Shown one piece after another: positions 43,032 to 51,709 of a stretch of DNA of 64,000 nucleotides; the stretch's first letter is position 1, and every line of letters begins with the position of its first letter. The notes beneath the pieces were generated by a model that was given only the letters and a program-made list of their open reading frames with translations, searched no databases and was not told the origin of the DNA. Origin of the DNA: Myxococcales bacterium. GTDB lineage: Bacteria > Myxococcota_A > Polyangia > Haliangiales > Haliangiaceae. Both the position numbers and the translations under genes were made by a program. The stretch spans positions 1,116,001 to 1,180,000 of the forward strand of contig JADJUF010000037.1 in NCBI GenBank assembly GCA_016717005.1, in the 5' to 3' direction.

Positions 43032-44083
43032 CGGGCCACCGGGAGCGTCGAGAGCATCGCCGCGGCGGCGCGGGTGACGTCGGCGGGGGCCGCGCCCGAC
43101 GCGGGGAACCGCTGCGCGACGTGCCACAGCACGTGACCGTCGCGGTTGTCGACCAGCGTCATCTCCAGGTACATCGTCGAGCGCCCGCGGCGTGGCAGAC
43201 CGGGGCGCTGGCCCCACTCGACCGGCGCCGGGCTCGCTTGCCACGCCGGCGGTCCGTACGGAGCGCGCGAGGTCACGTAGAGATCGAAGCTCGGATCGAT
43301 CATCCGCGGCAGCACGCGCCCGGGGAACGTGCGCACGAGACCGTCGACGAGGTGGAGGCTGGTGCGACCGACCTCGACCGCGACGTTGCCGGCCCGCGCC
43401 AGGCCCCGCACGGCCACGCGGCCGGTGGCCACCGCCGCGTCCGCGACCGAGCCGGCCGCGCGCCCGAGCCCGTCACCGACCTTGGTCTTGCTCTTGGCGA
43501 GCGCGACCGCGACGACCACGGCCACGATGACCACCGCGGCGATCACCACGACCTTGAGCGCGGAGCTGCCGCCGTCGGGCGCTTGGCCCACGAACGCCCA
43601 GCCGCCGACGTAGAGCGTGGCCTCGGCCCCGGACGCGCCGAGCCGCGCCGGCAGTGGCGGCTGCGGCAGGCCGCCGAGCCGCGCGACGGCCTCGTGGTAC
43701 CCCGACAGCGTCTGGATCGTGGCCAGGAGCTGGACCGGCGCGAGCGCGAGGTGCGCGGCGCCGTCGTCGCCGAGGTACGAGCCGTCCCAGCGCACCTGGG
43801 CGCCGGGCTGGTAGCCGCGTTGGTACAGCGCCGTCGTGGCGGCACCCACCAGCGCGTTCTCGGCCTGCAGGCGCAGGGCGTCGGGGTCGCCGCGGCGCCC
43901 GTCAGTCCACAGCGCGAGGTCGACCGGCAGCACGTCGACGCGGGTGATCGCCGCGGTGTGCTCGACCAGGCGCGTGTCGACCGCGGCGACGGGGCGCGGC
44001 CACGTCGGGCCGCACGCCGCCACGAAGCAGGTGATCACGATCACCGTGATCGCGGACCGCACCCTGGCGTTGGCCGGTTGCAT
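43028..44083 (-). CDS. Lipoprotein with internal hydrophobic segment
   Basis: 351 residues from ATG 44083. Lipobox CFVAAC with cysteine at residue 24. A domain of ~150 residues (RVDVLPVDLALWTDGRRGDP, ALYQRGYQPGAQVRWDGSYL) resembles GNA1162/lipoprotein-type secretion accessory proteins only loosely. A strong hydrophobic segment (VVVIAAVVIVAVVVAVALA, ~177-195) is followed by a Gly/Ala-rich stretch and a C-terminal domain (FDLYVTSRAPYG, MYLEMTLVDNRDGHVLWHVA). TATGTT lies 8 nt before the ATG. Function unknown; overlaps the DksA-like gene. Confidence 0.78.
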   Translation of the reverse strand: MQPANARVRSAITVIVITCFVAACGPTWPRPVAAVDTRLVEHTAAITRVDVLPVDLALWTDGRRGDPDALRLQAENALVGAATTALYQRGYQPGAQVRWDGSYLGDDGAAHLALAPVQLLATIQTLSGYHEAVARLGGLPQPPLPARLGASGAEATLYVGGWAFVGQAPDGGSSALKVVVIAAVVIVAVVVAVALAKSKTKVGDGLGRAAGSVADAAVATGRVAVRGLARAGNVAVEVGRTSLHLVDGLVRTFPGRVLPRMIDPSFDLYVTSRAPYGPPAWQASPAPVEWGQRPGLPRRGRSTMYLEMTLVDNRDGHVLWHVAQRFPASGAAPADVTRAAAAMLSTLPVAR

Positions 44084-44091
44084 GCCCCCAC

Positions 44092-44097
44092 AACATA
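44092..44097 (-). promoter_or_regulatory. -10-like TATGTT 8 nt before the start codon
   Basis: Minus-strand TATGTT, then GTGGGGGC, then ATG 44083. The G run next to the ATG is too close for a normal ribosome-binding site. Confidence 0.4.
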
Positions 44098-44188
44098 GCA
44101 AGTCGCGTTCCGCAGGCCGCCGCGGTTGATCCGCACACCTGCGCCTACCGCCGGCGCCGCGCCGTGGCGCCACCGCCACACCCGTGTC

Positions 44189-44194
44189 TATGAT
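44189..44194 (+). promoter_or_regulatory. -10-like TATGAT 7 nt before the start codon
   Basis: TATGAT, then GTCACCC, then ATG 44202. It overlaps two other in-frame ATGs (44190, 44193), which would then lie upstream of the transcript. Confidence 0.45.
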
Positions 44195-44201
44195 GTCACC
44201 C

Positions 44202-44480
44202 ATGCGCCTCGGCCCGATGGCCGCCCTCGTCGCGATCGCGCTGGTCGCCTGCACCTCGCCCAAGAGCAAGACCTGCCGCGCGATCTGCGCGCGCGAGGCC
44301 GAGTGCAACGGCACCAAGCCGACCGAGGAGTCGAGCTTCGACGAGGGCGAGTGCGTCGCCGCGTGCGCGGCGCTCGAGACCGACAAGAACCCGTTCATCA
44401 CCGGCCAGGTGACCAAGCGGGCCGAGTGCCTGCACACCACGACCAGCTGCGCCGACTACCAGGGCTGCGCCGGCAAGTAG
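44202..44480 (+). CDS. Small cysteine-rich lipoprotein
   Basis: 92 residues from ATG 44202 (ATGs at 44190 and 44193 and a GTG at 44184 are in frame but overlap the predicted -10). Lipobox ALVAC, cysteine at residue 17. The mature part has eight further cysteines in regular spacing (TCRAICAREAECN, ECVAACAALE, ECLHTTTSCADYQGC), a small disulfide-rich domain of the kind common among myxobacterial lipoproteins. Role unknown. Convergent with the permease gene, only 7 bp between the stops. Confidence 0.8.
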   Translation: MRLGPMAALVAIALVACTSPKSKTCRAICAREAECNGTKPTEESSFDEGECVAACAALETDKNPFITGQVTKRAECLHTTTSCADYQGCAGK

Positions 44481-44487
44481 CCCGCGG

Positions 44488-45348
44488 TCACCGGGTCTGC
44501 GGGTCGAGCGCGTCGCGCAGGCCGTCGCCCAGGAAGTTGAGCGCGAAGATCGTCAGGCCCATCGCGACGCCGGGCCCGGCCAGCACCCACGGCGACACCG
44601 CGACCTGGGTCGAGCCCTCGGTGACGAGCGTCCCCCACGAGGCCAGCGGCGCCTGCACGCCGAGCCCGATGAACGACAGGAACGTCTCGACCAGCATCGT
44701 CTGCGGGATCAGCACCGTGGCGTAGACCACGACCGTGCCGAGCGTGCCGGGGATGACGTGGCGGACCAGGATCCGCGCCGGGCTGGCGCCGATGGCCCGG
44801 GCCGCCTCGACGAACTCCTGGTGCCGCAGCGACAGCACCTGGCCGCGGACGATCCGCGCCATCGTCAGCCACGAGATCGCGCCGATCAGCGCGAACAGCG
44901 ACACCAGGCTGCGCGTGTCGAAGACCGCGCGGATCACGACGACGAAGACGATCGTCGGGAACCCGTAGAGCACGTCGACGATGCGCATCATGACCGCGTC
45001 GACGCGGCCGCCGGCGTAGCCCGCGACGGCGCCCCAGGTCACGCCGATGACCAGCGCCACGACCGTCGCGGTGACGCCGACGACGAGCGCGATGCGGCCG
45101 CCGATCAGCACCCGCACCAGCAGGTCGCGGCCGAGGCTGTCGGTGCCCAGCGGGTGCGCGGTCGACGGCGGCGCCGCCAGGAGCTCGAGGTCGAGCGTGG
45201 TCGCGTCGAGCCCGAACCAGCCGCACACGGTCGGGCCCAGGAAGCACGCCGCGGTGATCACCGCGAACAGGATCAGGCACGCGAACGCCATGCGGTTGGC
45301 GCGCAGCCGCCGCCAGGCGGCCCCGGTGAGCGAGGGGGGCCCCGTCAC
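44488..45348 (-). CDS. Oligopeptide/dipeptide ABC transporter permease, OppC/DppC type
   Basis: 286 residues from GTG 45348, overlapping the upstream permease stop (GTGA). Has the N-terminal TM segment (MAFACLILFAVITAACFLG), the HPLGTDSLGRDLLVRVLIGG block characteristic of OppC/DppC, further TM helices, and the EAA loop EAARAIGASPARILVRHVIPG that docks the ATPase. C-terminus NFLGDGLRDALDPQTR is typical. Inner-membrane half-channel for peptide (or nickel/glycan) import. No ATPase gene follows within the window. Confidence 0.93.
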   Translation of the reverse strand: MTGPPSLTGAAWRRLRANRMAFACLILFAVITAACFLGPTVCGWFGLDATTLDLELLAAPPSTAHPLGTDSLGRDLLVRVLIGGRIALVVGVTATVVALVIGVTWGAVAGYAGGRVDAVMMRIVDVLYGFPTIVFVVVIRAVFDTRSLVSLFALIGAISWLTMARIVRGQVLSLRHQEFVEAARAIGASPARILVRHVIPGTLGTVVVYATVLIPQTMLVETFLSFIGLGVQAPLASWGTLVTEGSTQVAVSPWVLAGPGVAMGLTIFALNFLGDGLRDALDPQTR

Positions 45349-46271
45349 GAGGCCAGCTCGCTGGCGCGGATGCGCGGATCGAGCCAGCCGTAGGCGATGT
45401 CGACCACGAGGTTGAACAGCACCAGGAACGCGACGTAGAAGACCAAGAGCCCGGTCAGCACCGGGTAGTCGCGGCTGGTGACGCTGTCGACGAAGTAGAA
45501 CCCGAGCCCCGGGATCTGGAAGATCTTCTCGACGACGAACGAGCCGCTGATCAGCCCGGCGGTGGCGGGGCCCAGGTAGCTGACCACCGGCAAGATGCCG
45601 AGGCGCAGGCCGTGGCGCCAGACCACGCCGCGCTCGCTCACGCCCTTGGCGCGCGCGGTCCGGATGTAGTCGGCCCGCAGGGTCTCGAGCATGCCGGCCC
45701 GGGCCAGGCGCGCGATCGTCCCGGCGTAGACCAGGCCCAGCACCGCCGCCGGCACGACGTAGCCGATCAAGCCGTCGGCCCGGGCCGCCGGCACCCAGCC
45801 CAGCTCGAGCGCGAGGTAGCGGATCGCGATCGGCCCCAGCACCAGCGACGGCACCGAGATGCCGACCAGCGCCACGCTCATCGCGGCGTAGTCGACCCAG
45901 GTGTTCTTGCGCGCGGCCGCGATCACGCCCAGGAGCGTGCCGAACACCGCCGCGAAGCCGATCGCCATGAGCCCGAGCGTGAGGCTCTTCGGGAAGTGGC
46001 GCTTGATGATCGCGCCGACGGTCTCGGGCCGCTTCATCGAGTGGCCGAGGTCGCCGTGGGCCAGGCCGTCCATGTAGCGCGCGTACTGCCGCCACAGCGG
46101 ATCGCGCAGGTGGTAGCGCTCCTCGATGTTACGCTCGACCGCCGGCTGCAGGCGGCGCTCGCTCGAGAACGGCCCGCCGGGCGCGGCGTGCAGCAGCAAG
46201 AACGCGATCGTCGCGACCGCGGCCAGCACGGCGACGCCCCCCAGCAGGCGAGTCACGATCAGGCGGAGCAC
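45345..46271 (-). CDS. Oligopeptide/dipeptide ABC transporter permease, OppB/DppB type
   Basis: 308 residues from GTG 46271 (the frame is open further upstream but enters the repeat region). Begins LRLIVTRLLGGVAVLAAVAT, then HAAPGGPFSSE, and has the EAA loop RTARAKGVSERGVVWRHGLR and FQIPGLGFYFVDSVTSRDYP typical of OppB. Forms the heterodimeric channel with the next gene. Separated from the binding-protein gene upstream by 426 bp of repeats, yet very likely one transport system. Confidence 0.92.
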   Translation of the reverse strand: MLRLIVTRLLGGVAVLAAVATIAFLLLHAAPGGPFSSERRLQPAVERNIEERYHLRDPLWRQYARYMDGLAHGDLGHSMKRPETVGAIIKRHFPKSLTLGLMAIGFAAVFGTLLGVIAAARKNTWVDYAAMSVALVGISVPSLVLGPIAIRYLALELGWVPAARADGLIGYVVPAAVLGLVYAGTIARLARAGMLETLRADYIRTARAKGVSERGVVWRHGLRLGILPVVSYLGPATAGLISGSFVVEKIFQIPGLGFYFVDSVTSRDYPVLTGLLVFYVAFLVLFNLVVDIAYGWLDPRIRASELAS

Positions 46272-46328
46272 GCCGGGGCGATCATCGATCCCGGCGCCGC
46301 CGATGTCCACCCGCGCGCGCGCTCGTGG

Positions 46329-46668
46329 TGGCTCGTGCGCCGACCGGGTGATCGTGACCCGTCCACGGCGTCGCGGCGCTCCCCGGGGCGAGGCGCGCCG
46401 ACGACGGGCGACGGCCTGCACCACGGGGAGTTGGCACCACGCCCATGGCGCTGGATCGGCCGAGCCCCCACGGGCGCCCAGCGACCAGGAGGGATCGTGG
46501 CGGGGTCGGGATCATCTCCCGGGGCGAGGCGCAACGACGACGGGCGACGGCCTGTACCACGGGGAGTTGGCACCAAGCCCATGGCGCTGGATCGGCGGGG
46601 TTCCCACAGGCGCGGATCGACCTGGAGGGATCGTGGCGGGCTCAGGATCATCCGGTCGGAGCACGAGC
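46329..46668. repeat. Two 136-bp direct repeats framed by a ~23-bp inverted repeat
   Basis: CCGGGGCGAGGCGC starts near-identical blocks at 46383 and 46519 (136 bp apart), each containing GGGGAGTTGGCACCA and CCCATGGCGCTGGATCGG and ending GGAGGGATCGTGGCGGG. Outside them GCTCGTGCGCCGACCGGGTG (46329 onward) is the near reverse complement of 46644-46668 (about 20 of 23 match). The 426-bp gap between the binding-protein and permease genes holds no gene. Confidence 0.85.
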
Positions 46669-46697
46669 GCTCCCGGCCAGCGCCCGGCCGACCCCGG

Positions 46698-48914
46698 TCA
46701 GCGCGGCGGCGGCGTGGTCGACGGCGCCGTGCGCCACGCCGGATCGCGCCAGGCCCGCCACAGCGGCGGCTGCGCGATGTAGTTCTGCGGCAGGCCGCGC
46801 ACGTACGGGCGCCGCAGGTTCTTCTGGGTGTAGACGAACATCGGGATGATCGGCGCCTCGTCGACGAGGATCGCCTCGGCCGCGCGGACCTGGGCCAGGC
46901 GCGCGCGCGGGTCGGTCATCGTCGCGGCCAGGTCGAGCAGCCGATCGAACTCGGGGTTGCACCAGCCGGTGCGGTTGTTCGAGCCGTTGCACCGCCACAT
47001 CCGCACGAACTCGACCTCGGGATCGGCGGCGGTGCCGATCCAGCCCAGCCGCGCGAGCTGGTACTCGAGCGCGCGGGTGTCGTTGAGGAAGACCTGCCAC
47101 TCCTGCTGCTCGAGGCGCACGTCGATGCCGAGCACGCCGTGCCACTGGGCCTGGAGGTACTCGCTCACCAGCTTGTGGGCCTCGAAGCCGACGTTGAACT
47201 TGTAGACGACCTCGCGCGGGAACCGCGGGCCCATCTCCCGCCGCGCGATCGCCAGCTCGGCGCGGGCGCGCTCGGGGTCGAACTCGAGCCCCCGCGGCGG
47301 CACGTAGCACAGCGCGCCGCGCTCGATCACCAGCGCGACGCCCGGGGTGGTCCGGGCGACGCCGCACGCGGCGAGATCCTCGTCGGACAGGCTCGCGATC
47401 GGCGCGCCCGGCGTGTAGCTGGCCGCGGCGATCTCGCCGCCGCGCAGGAACGTCGCGATCCGCGAGCGATCGAGCGCCAGCGCCAGCGCGCGCCGCAGGT
47501 GGACGTTGTCGAACCGCTGGGTGTTGACGATCGCGAAGTACGAGCCCAGGTACGGCGCGACCGTGTAGTCGCGGAACGGGCGGCCGTGGTTGCCGGTCGA
47601 CAGCGCCGCCAGGTACGACTGCGGCACGTGGTTGGCGGTGACCGCGTCGCACGCGCCGGTGTAGTAGAGGTTCGCGCTCGCCGCCTGATCGTCGATCGAC
47701 AGCACGGTCAGGCGATCGAGCGCGACGTCGGCCTGGTTCCAGTAGGTCGGCGACCGCACCAGCGTCAGATGATCGCGCTGCGCGTGCTCGGTCAGGTGCA
47801 GCGGGCCCGAGGTGACGATCGTCTCGGGCCGGGTCCAGCTGCGCGGGCGCCGGGCCACGGCCTCGCGCGGCGTCGGGCGCAGCGCCCGGTTGGCCGAGGT
47901 CGCGACCAGCGACGGCGTCGGATCGGCGGCCTCGAGCACCAGCGTGTACGGATCGGGCACGCGCACGCCCAGCGCCTCGGGCAACATCAGCAGGTCGGCG
48001 GCGTCGACCTCGACCTCGGGCCGGGCCACGGCCGCGTCGGCGAGGAGCTCGGGCCACGGGCGATCGAGCCCGGGCGTCTGCTTGTCGACGACCGGGACCA
48101 CGCGGACCCGATGGCCGGCGCTGGGCACGACGTCGAGCTCGGCCGCGGGCACCCAGCCGTAGACGCCGTCGGCCCGATCCCAGTGGACGTAGGCCCAGGC
48201 GCGGCCGTCGGGATCGGGCAGCGTGGCCGGGCGCCCCGACAGCTCGATGATCGCCACCGTCGTGCCCGGCGGCACCGTGGCGTAGGCGGCGGCCGCGGGC
48301 GCGCCCAGGTCGCGCAGGGCCAGCGGCGCCCGCGCGGCCCGGGCGTTGGGATCGGGCGGCGACGTGTCGCCCCAGTCGGCCAGGGCCTTGCCGTCGACCG
48401 CGGTGACGTCGACGATCGTCCCGGCCGGCAGGCCGCCGCTCGGCCGCAGCAGCACCCGCACGCGCTGCTCGAGGTAGCCCAGGTTGTTCTTCATCCAGTC
48501 GAGCGCGTCGGCGTTGACCGACGCGGTGGCCGGGTGCAGCACGCGCACCACCTGGAACGCGACGTCGTAGGCGGTCAGCGGCCGGCCGTTGGACCAGCGC
48601 GCCTCGGGCCGCAGGTGGAAGGTCACGCGGCGCTGATCGGGGTCGACCTCCCAGCGCGCGGCGAACCCGGGCTCGGGCAGGCCGTCGTCGCCGAAGATGA
48701 CCAGGCCGTCGAACAGCGCGTACATCAGCGGCGTGACCGTCGTGCTCTGGCCCTCGGCCGGGTCGAGGCTGTCGGGCTCGCCGCTGTTGCACCAGCGCAG
48801 GTGCCGCGGATCGTCGACCGTGGGCACCGGGCCGAAGTACTCGCGATCCGGCAGCCCGCAGCCGGCGACGAGCGCGACGAGCGCGACGAGCGTGGTAGGG
48901 TGCGGGCGCGTCAT
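46698..48914 (-). CDS. Peptide-binding lipoprotein of an ABC importer (SBP family 5)
   Basis: 738 residues, longer than the usual ~530-600. Lipobox LVAGC, cysteine at residue 19; the short signal peptide fixes the start at ATG 48914. Family 5 features: RWCNSGEPDSLDPAEGQST, GFAARWEVDPDQRRVTFHLR, then PTYWNQADVALDRLTVLSID and NVHLRRALALALDRSRIATFL. About 150 extra residues (~140-290) sit between the first block and the rest, with GTTVAIIELSG, WAYVHWDRADGVYGWVPAAEL, an SH3-like pattern. Binds peptides or similar ligands outside the inner membrane and delivers them to the two permeases downstream. Its start codon overlaps that of the divergent gene. Confidence 0.9.
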   Translation of the reverse strand: MTRPHPTTLVALVALVAGCGLPDREYFGPVPTVDDPRHLRWCNSGEPDSLDPAEGQSTTVTPLMYALFDGLVIFGDDGLPEPGFAARWEVDPDQRRVTFHLRPEARWSNGRPLTAYDVAFQVVRVLHPATASVNADALDWMKNNLGYLEQRVRVLLRPSGGLPAGTIVDVTAVDGKALADWGDTSPPDPNARAARAPLALRDLGAPAAAAYATVPPGTTVAIIELSGRPATLPDPDGRAWAYVHWDRADGVYGWVPAAELDVVPSAGHRVRVVPVVDKQTPGLDRPWPELLADAAVARPEVEVDAADLLMLPEALGVRVPDPYTLVLEAADPTPSLVATSANRALRPTPREAVARRPRSWTRPETIVTSGPLHLTEHAQRDHLTLVRSPTYWNQADVALDRLTVLSIDDQAASANLYYTGACDAVTANHVPQSYLAALSTGNHGRPFRDYTVAPYLGSYFAIVNTQRFDNVHLRRALALALDRSRIATFLRGGEIAAASYTPGAPIASLSDEDLAACGVARTTPGVALVIERGALCYVPPRGLEFDPERARAELAIARREMGPRFPREVVYKFNVGFEAHKLVSEYLQAQWHGVLGIDVRLEQQEWQVFLNDTRALEYQLARLGWIGTAADPEVEFVRMWRCNGSNNRTGWCNPEFDRLLDLAATMTDPRARLAQVRAAEAILVDEAPIIPMFVYTQKNLRRPYVRGLPQNYIAQPPLWRAWRDPAWRTAPSTTPPPR

Positions 48915-49134
48915 GGACGAGTTCCGGTGTCCTCGTTGTGCGAGCTACGCGGTCGAGCGGAGCCAGACCGCGTTCGCGGACGTCACCATCGTCGAGATGA
49001 ACTGCCGCGGATGCAAGCGCTACGAGGAGCGACGCAGCGACGCGGCCGACTTTGCGGCCTGGACCGAGCGCTGGCGCGGCCGGCCCCAGCTGCCGGTCTA
49101 CGACTACTTCGACCACCTCGTCGACGTCGACTGA
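48913..49134 (+). CDS. Small zinc-ribbon protein
   Basis: 73 residues from ATG 48913. FRCPRCASYAVERSQ and MNCRGCKRYEERRS supply two CxxC pairs 24 residues apart, a zinc ribbon. The rest is acidic and aromatic (VYDYFDHLVDVD). The ATG shares two bases with the start codon of the divergent binding-protein gene (CATG), so the two genes begin face to face with no untranslated DNA. It stops 4 bp before the DMT transporter gene, so the two are probably co-transcribed. Function unknown. Confidence 0.75.
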   Translation: MDEFRCPRCASYAVERSQTAFADVTIVEMNCRGCKRYEERRSDAADFAAWTERWRGRPQLPVYDYFDHLVDVD

Positions 49135-49138
49135 GCCG

Positions 49139-49990
49139 ATGGCCACGATCGACGGACGCGCGCGCGCGGTCGTGACGCTGGTGGTCGTGGGCCTCCTGTG
49201 GTCGACCGCCGGCGTGCTGATCAAGTACGTCGCGTGGCCGCCCGCGGCGATCTGGGGCCTGCGCTCGGCGATCGCCGCGACCACGCTGATCGCGATCTAC
49301 CGGCCGTCGTGGCGGGGCGTGACCCGGACCGAGTGGGCGTCGGCGGTGGCGCTGGCGGCGACCACGGGCCTGTTCGTGCTCGCGAACAAGTGGACCACCG
49401 CCGCCAACGCGATCCTGATCCAGTACTCGGCCCCGGCCTGGGCGGCGCTCCTCGCGGCGGTGCTGATCGGCGAGCGCGCCAGCCGCATCGACTGGATCAC
49501 GATCGGGCTGGCGCTGGTGGGCGTGTCGCTGTTCTTCCGCGATCAGCTCGCGCTCGATCACGTCGCCGGCAACTTCGTCGCGCTCGGCGCGGGCGTCTGC
49601 TTCGCGACCAACGTGGTCCTGCTGCGCAAGATCGCGCGCACGCCCGACGGCACGTCCTCGGCGCTGCGCGCGATGATCCTGGGCCACGTCGTCGCCGCGG
49701 TGCTCGGCGGGCCGTTCGTGCTGACCGCGCCGGCGCTGCCGGCCTCGGGCTGGGCGGCGATGGCGGCGCTGGGCCTCCTGCAGCAGACCGCGCCGACGAT
49801 GCTGTACGCGTGGGCGATCCGGCGCGTGACCGCGGTCGAGGGCCTGCTGATCCCGATGATCGAGCCGATCGTGTCGCCGCTCTGGGTCTTCCTCCTGTTC
49901 GCCGAGCGCCCGGGCCTGTGGGCGCTGGTCGGCGGCGCGGTGGTCGTGGGCGCGGTCACGATGCGCGGCCTGGCCCCCGCCCGCGGCTAG
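49139..49990 (+). CDS. EamA/DMT-family transporter
   Basis: 283 residues from ATG 49139. About ten hydrophobic helices in two halves. The EamA pattern is clear: LLWSTAGVLIKYVAWPPAAI in the first helix, ANAILIQYSAPAWAALLAAVLIGER at the end of the first half, and EGLLIPMIEPIVSPLWVFLLFAERP in the second. Inner-membrane exporter or importer of small metabolites (amino acids, nucleotide precursors); the substrate cannot be predicted. Follows the zinc-ribbon gene by 4 bp. Confidence 0.92.
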   Translation: MATIDGRARAVVTLVVVGLLWSTAGVLIKYVAWPPAAIWGLRSAIAATTLIAIYRPSWRGVTRTEWASAVALAATTGLFVLANKWTTAANAILIQYSAPAWAALLAAVLIGERASRIDWITIGLALVGVSLFFRDQLALDHVAGNFVALGAGVCFATNVVLLRKIARTPDGTSSALRAMILGHVVAAVLGGPFVLTAPALPASGWAAMAALGLLQQTAPTMLYAWAIRRVTAVEGLLIPMIEPIVSPLWVFLLFAERPGLWALVGGAVVVGAVTMRGLAPARG

Positions 49991-49996
49991 CCGCGC

Positions 49997-50002
49997 TATC
50001 CT
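49997..50002 (+). promoter_or_regulatory. -10-like TATCCT 6 nt before a GTG start
   Basis: TATCCT, then CGGGCG, then GTG 50009. It lies in the 18-bp gap after the DMT transporter gene. Confidence 0.4.
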
Positions 50003-50008
50003 CGGGCG

Positions 50009-51331
50009 GTGCGGCGGCTCGGCTACGCGATCCACATCCTGTGGGTCGGCCTGATCGTGTTCGGGTTCGTGCTGGGCTACGGCCTGGTGCGGCTCGGCCT
50101 GCTGCTCGGCCTGTGCTGGAGCGGCGCGCGGCGGCGGCGGGCGGTCGCGCGCTGGAACGGCTGGACGCTGCGGCGCATGCTCGAGACGCTCGGCGCGTCC
50201 TTCATCAAGATGGGCCAGGTGATGAGCACCCGGCCCGATCTGTTCGCGGCCGAGACCATCGACCAGCTCAGGCACCTGCAGGATCGCCTGCCGGCGTTCG
50301 GGTTCGCCAAGGTCAAGCGCACGATCGAGGAGGACACCGGCGCGCCGCTGGCCGACACCTACGCCGAGTTCGACGAGCGGCCGGTCGCGGCGGCGTCGGT
50401 GGCGCAGGTCCACCGCGCCCGGCTGCGCGGCGGCCGCGAGGTCGCGGTCAAGGTGCTGCGCCCCAACGTGCGGCGCCAGGTCGAGCGCGACGGCGCGCTG
50501 CTGATGTTCGGCGCGCGGATCATCGCGCTGCACCCCACGCTGCGCCGCAGCGATCCGGTCGGCCACACCCGCGAGTTCGTCGCCGCGATCCACGATCAGA
50601 CCGACCTGCGGATCGAGGCCGAGAACTATCGCCACTTCCACGCCAACTTCGCGACCTGGACCACGGTCAAGTTCCCCGAGGTGCTGGCGCCGTCGACCGA
50701 GCGCGTCCTGACGATGGAGTTCATCCGCGGCACCAAGATCGACGCCCAGCCCGCCGACAAGCTGCCGCTGGCCGAGGTCGTGCGGCGGTGCATGTTCCAG
50801 ATGTGCTTCGACGACGGGTTCCTCCACGCCGACCTGCACCCCGGCAACATGCTCGTCGACGAGGCCGGCCGGCTGGTGCTGTTCGACGTCGGCCTGGCCA
50901 AGCACCTGCACGAGGACGTGCTGATCCAGTTCATCGACATGGGCAAGTGCCTGACGATGGGCACGCCCGGCGATCTGGTCGCGCACCTGCGCCGGTTCCA
51001 CACGTACATGGGCGACGTCGACTGGGACGCGCTGGCCAAGGACGTCGAGGTGTTCGCGCTGAAGTTCCGGGCCCAGAACGCCGCGGCGCTCGACTACGGC
51101 CAGCTCTTCAACGAGATGTTCGCGATCGGCCGGCGCTACAACGTCCGGCCGGTGACCGACATGACGCTGGTGCTGGTGGCGATGGTGACGTCGCAGGGCA
51201 TCGGCACGATGCTCGACCCCGACGTCAACGTCTTCGCCCACGTCGCCCAGCACCTGGTGCCGGTGCTGATGCGACGCAACGAGCGCGTGCCCGACACCGC
51301 GGCCGCGCGGGCCGCCCGGCCGGCCGAGTAG
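50009..51331 (+). CDS. AarF/UbiB-family atypical kinase
   Basis: 440 residues from GTG 50009. An N-terminal hydrophobic segment (IHILWVGLIVFGFVLGYGL) is followed by the family-specific KxGQ motif in FIKMGQVMSTRPDL (67-70), the Ala-rich loop AAASVAQVHRARL, VAVKVLRP, and the catalytic HADLHPGNMLVDEAGRLVLF block. UbiB/ADCK proteins are ATPases or kinases needed for quinone biosynthesis and lipid homeostasis at the membrane. The C-terminus (HLVPVLMRRNERVPDTAAAR) is repeated several times, untranslated, after the stop codon. Confidence 0.93.
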   Translation: MRRLGYAIHILWVGLIVFGFVLGYGLVRLGLLLGLCWSGARRRRAVARWNGWTLRRMLETLGASFIKMGQVMSTRPDLFAAETIDQLRHLQDRLPAFGFAKVKRTIEEDTGAPLADTYAEFDERPVAAASVAQVHRARLRGGREVAVKVLRPNVRRQVERDGALLMFGARIIALHPTLRRSDPVGHTREFVAAIHDQTDLRIEAENYRHFHANFATWTTVKFPEVLAPSTERVLTMEFIRGTKIDAQPADKLPLAEVVRRCMFQMCFDDGFLHADLHPGNMLVDEAGRLVLFDVGLAKHLHEDVLIQFIDMGKCLTMGTPGDLVAHLRRFHTYMGDVDWDALAKDVEVFALKFRAQNAAALDYGQLFNEMFAIGRRYNVRPVTDMTLVLVAMVTSQGIGTMLDPDVNVFAHVAQHLVPVLMRRNERVPDTAAARAARPAE

Positions 51332-51662
51332 CGCAGCCCGCGCCGGGGCTGCTGACGTCGCCACGGACCTGGTGCCGGTGCTGAGGCGGCGCGACCGCGC
51401 GTGCCCGACCCCGCGATCGCCCGGGCCGCGCAGCCGCCGAGTAGCGCAGCCCGCGCCGGGGCTGCTGACGTCGCCACGGACCTGGTGCCGGTGCTGAGGG
51501 GGCGCGACCGCGCGGGCCCGACCCCGCGACCGCCCGGGCCGCCCAGCCGGCCGAGTAGCGCAGCCCGCGCCGGGGCTGCTGCTGACGTCGCCAAGCGCCT
51601 GGTGCCGGTGCTGAGGCGGCGCAACGCGCGCGTGCCCGACACCGCCCCGCCCGGCGGCCCGG
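51253..51662. repeat. Three downstream copies of the ubiB-like gene's 3' end
   Basis: CCTGGTGCCGGTGCTGA occurs at 51253 (coding) and at 51368, 51481 and 51598 (steps 115, 113, 117). Copies keep GCGTGCCCGAC and end GCCGAGTAGCGCAGCCCGCG, so the stop codon was copied too. They occupy the 378-bp gap up to the pilin-like gene. Confidence 0.95.
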
Positions 51663-51697
51663 TTGCGCACGCCGATCTCGCGGCGCGGCGCCGGTGA

Positions 51698-51703
51698 TAT
51701 CGT
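51698..51703 (+). promoter_or_regulatory. -10-like TATCGT 6 nt before the start codon
   Basis: TATCGT, then CCGCCC, then ATG 51710; no ribosome-binding site present. Confidence 0.5.
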
Positions 51704-51709
51704 CCGCCC

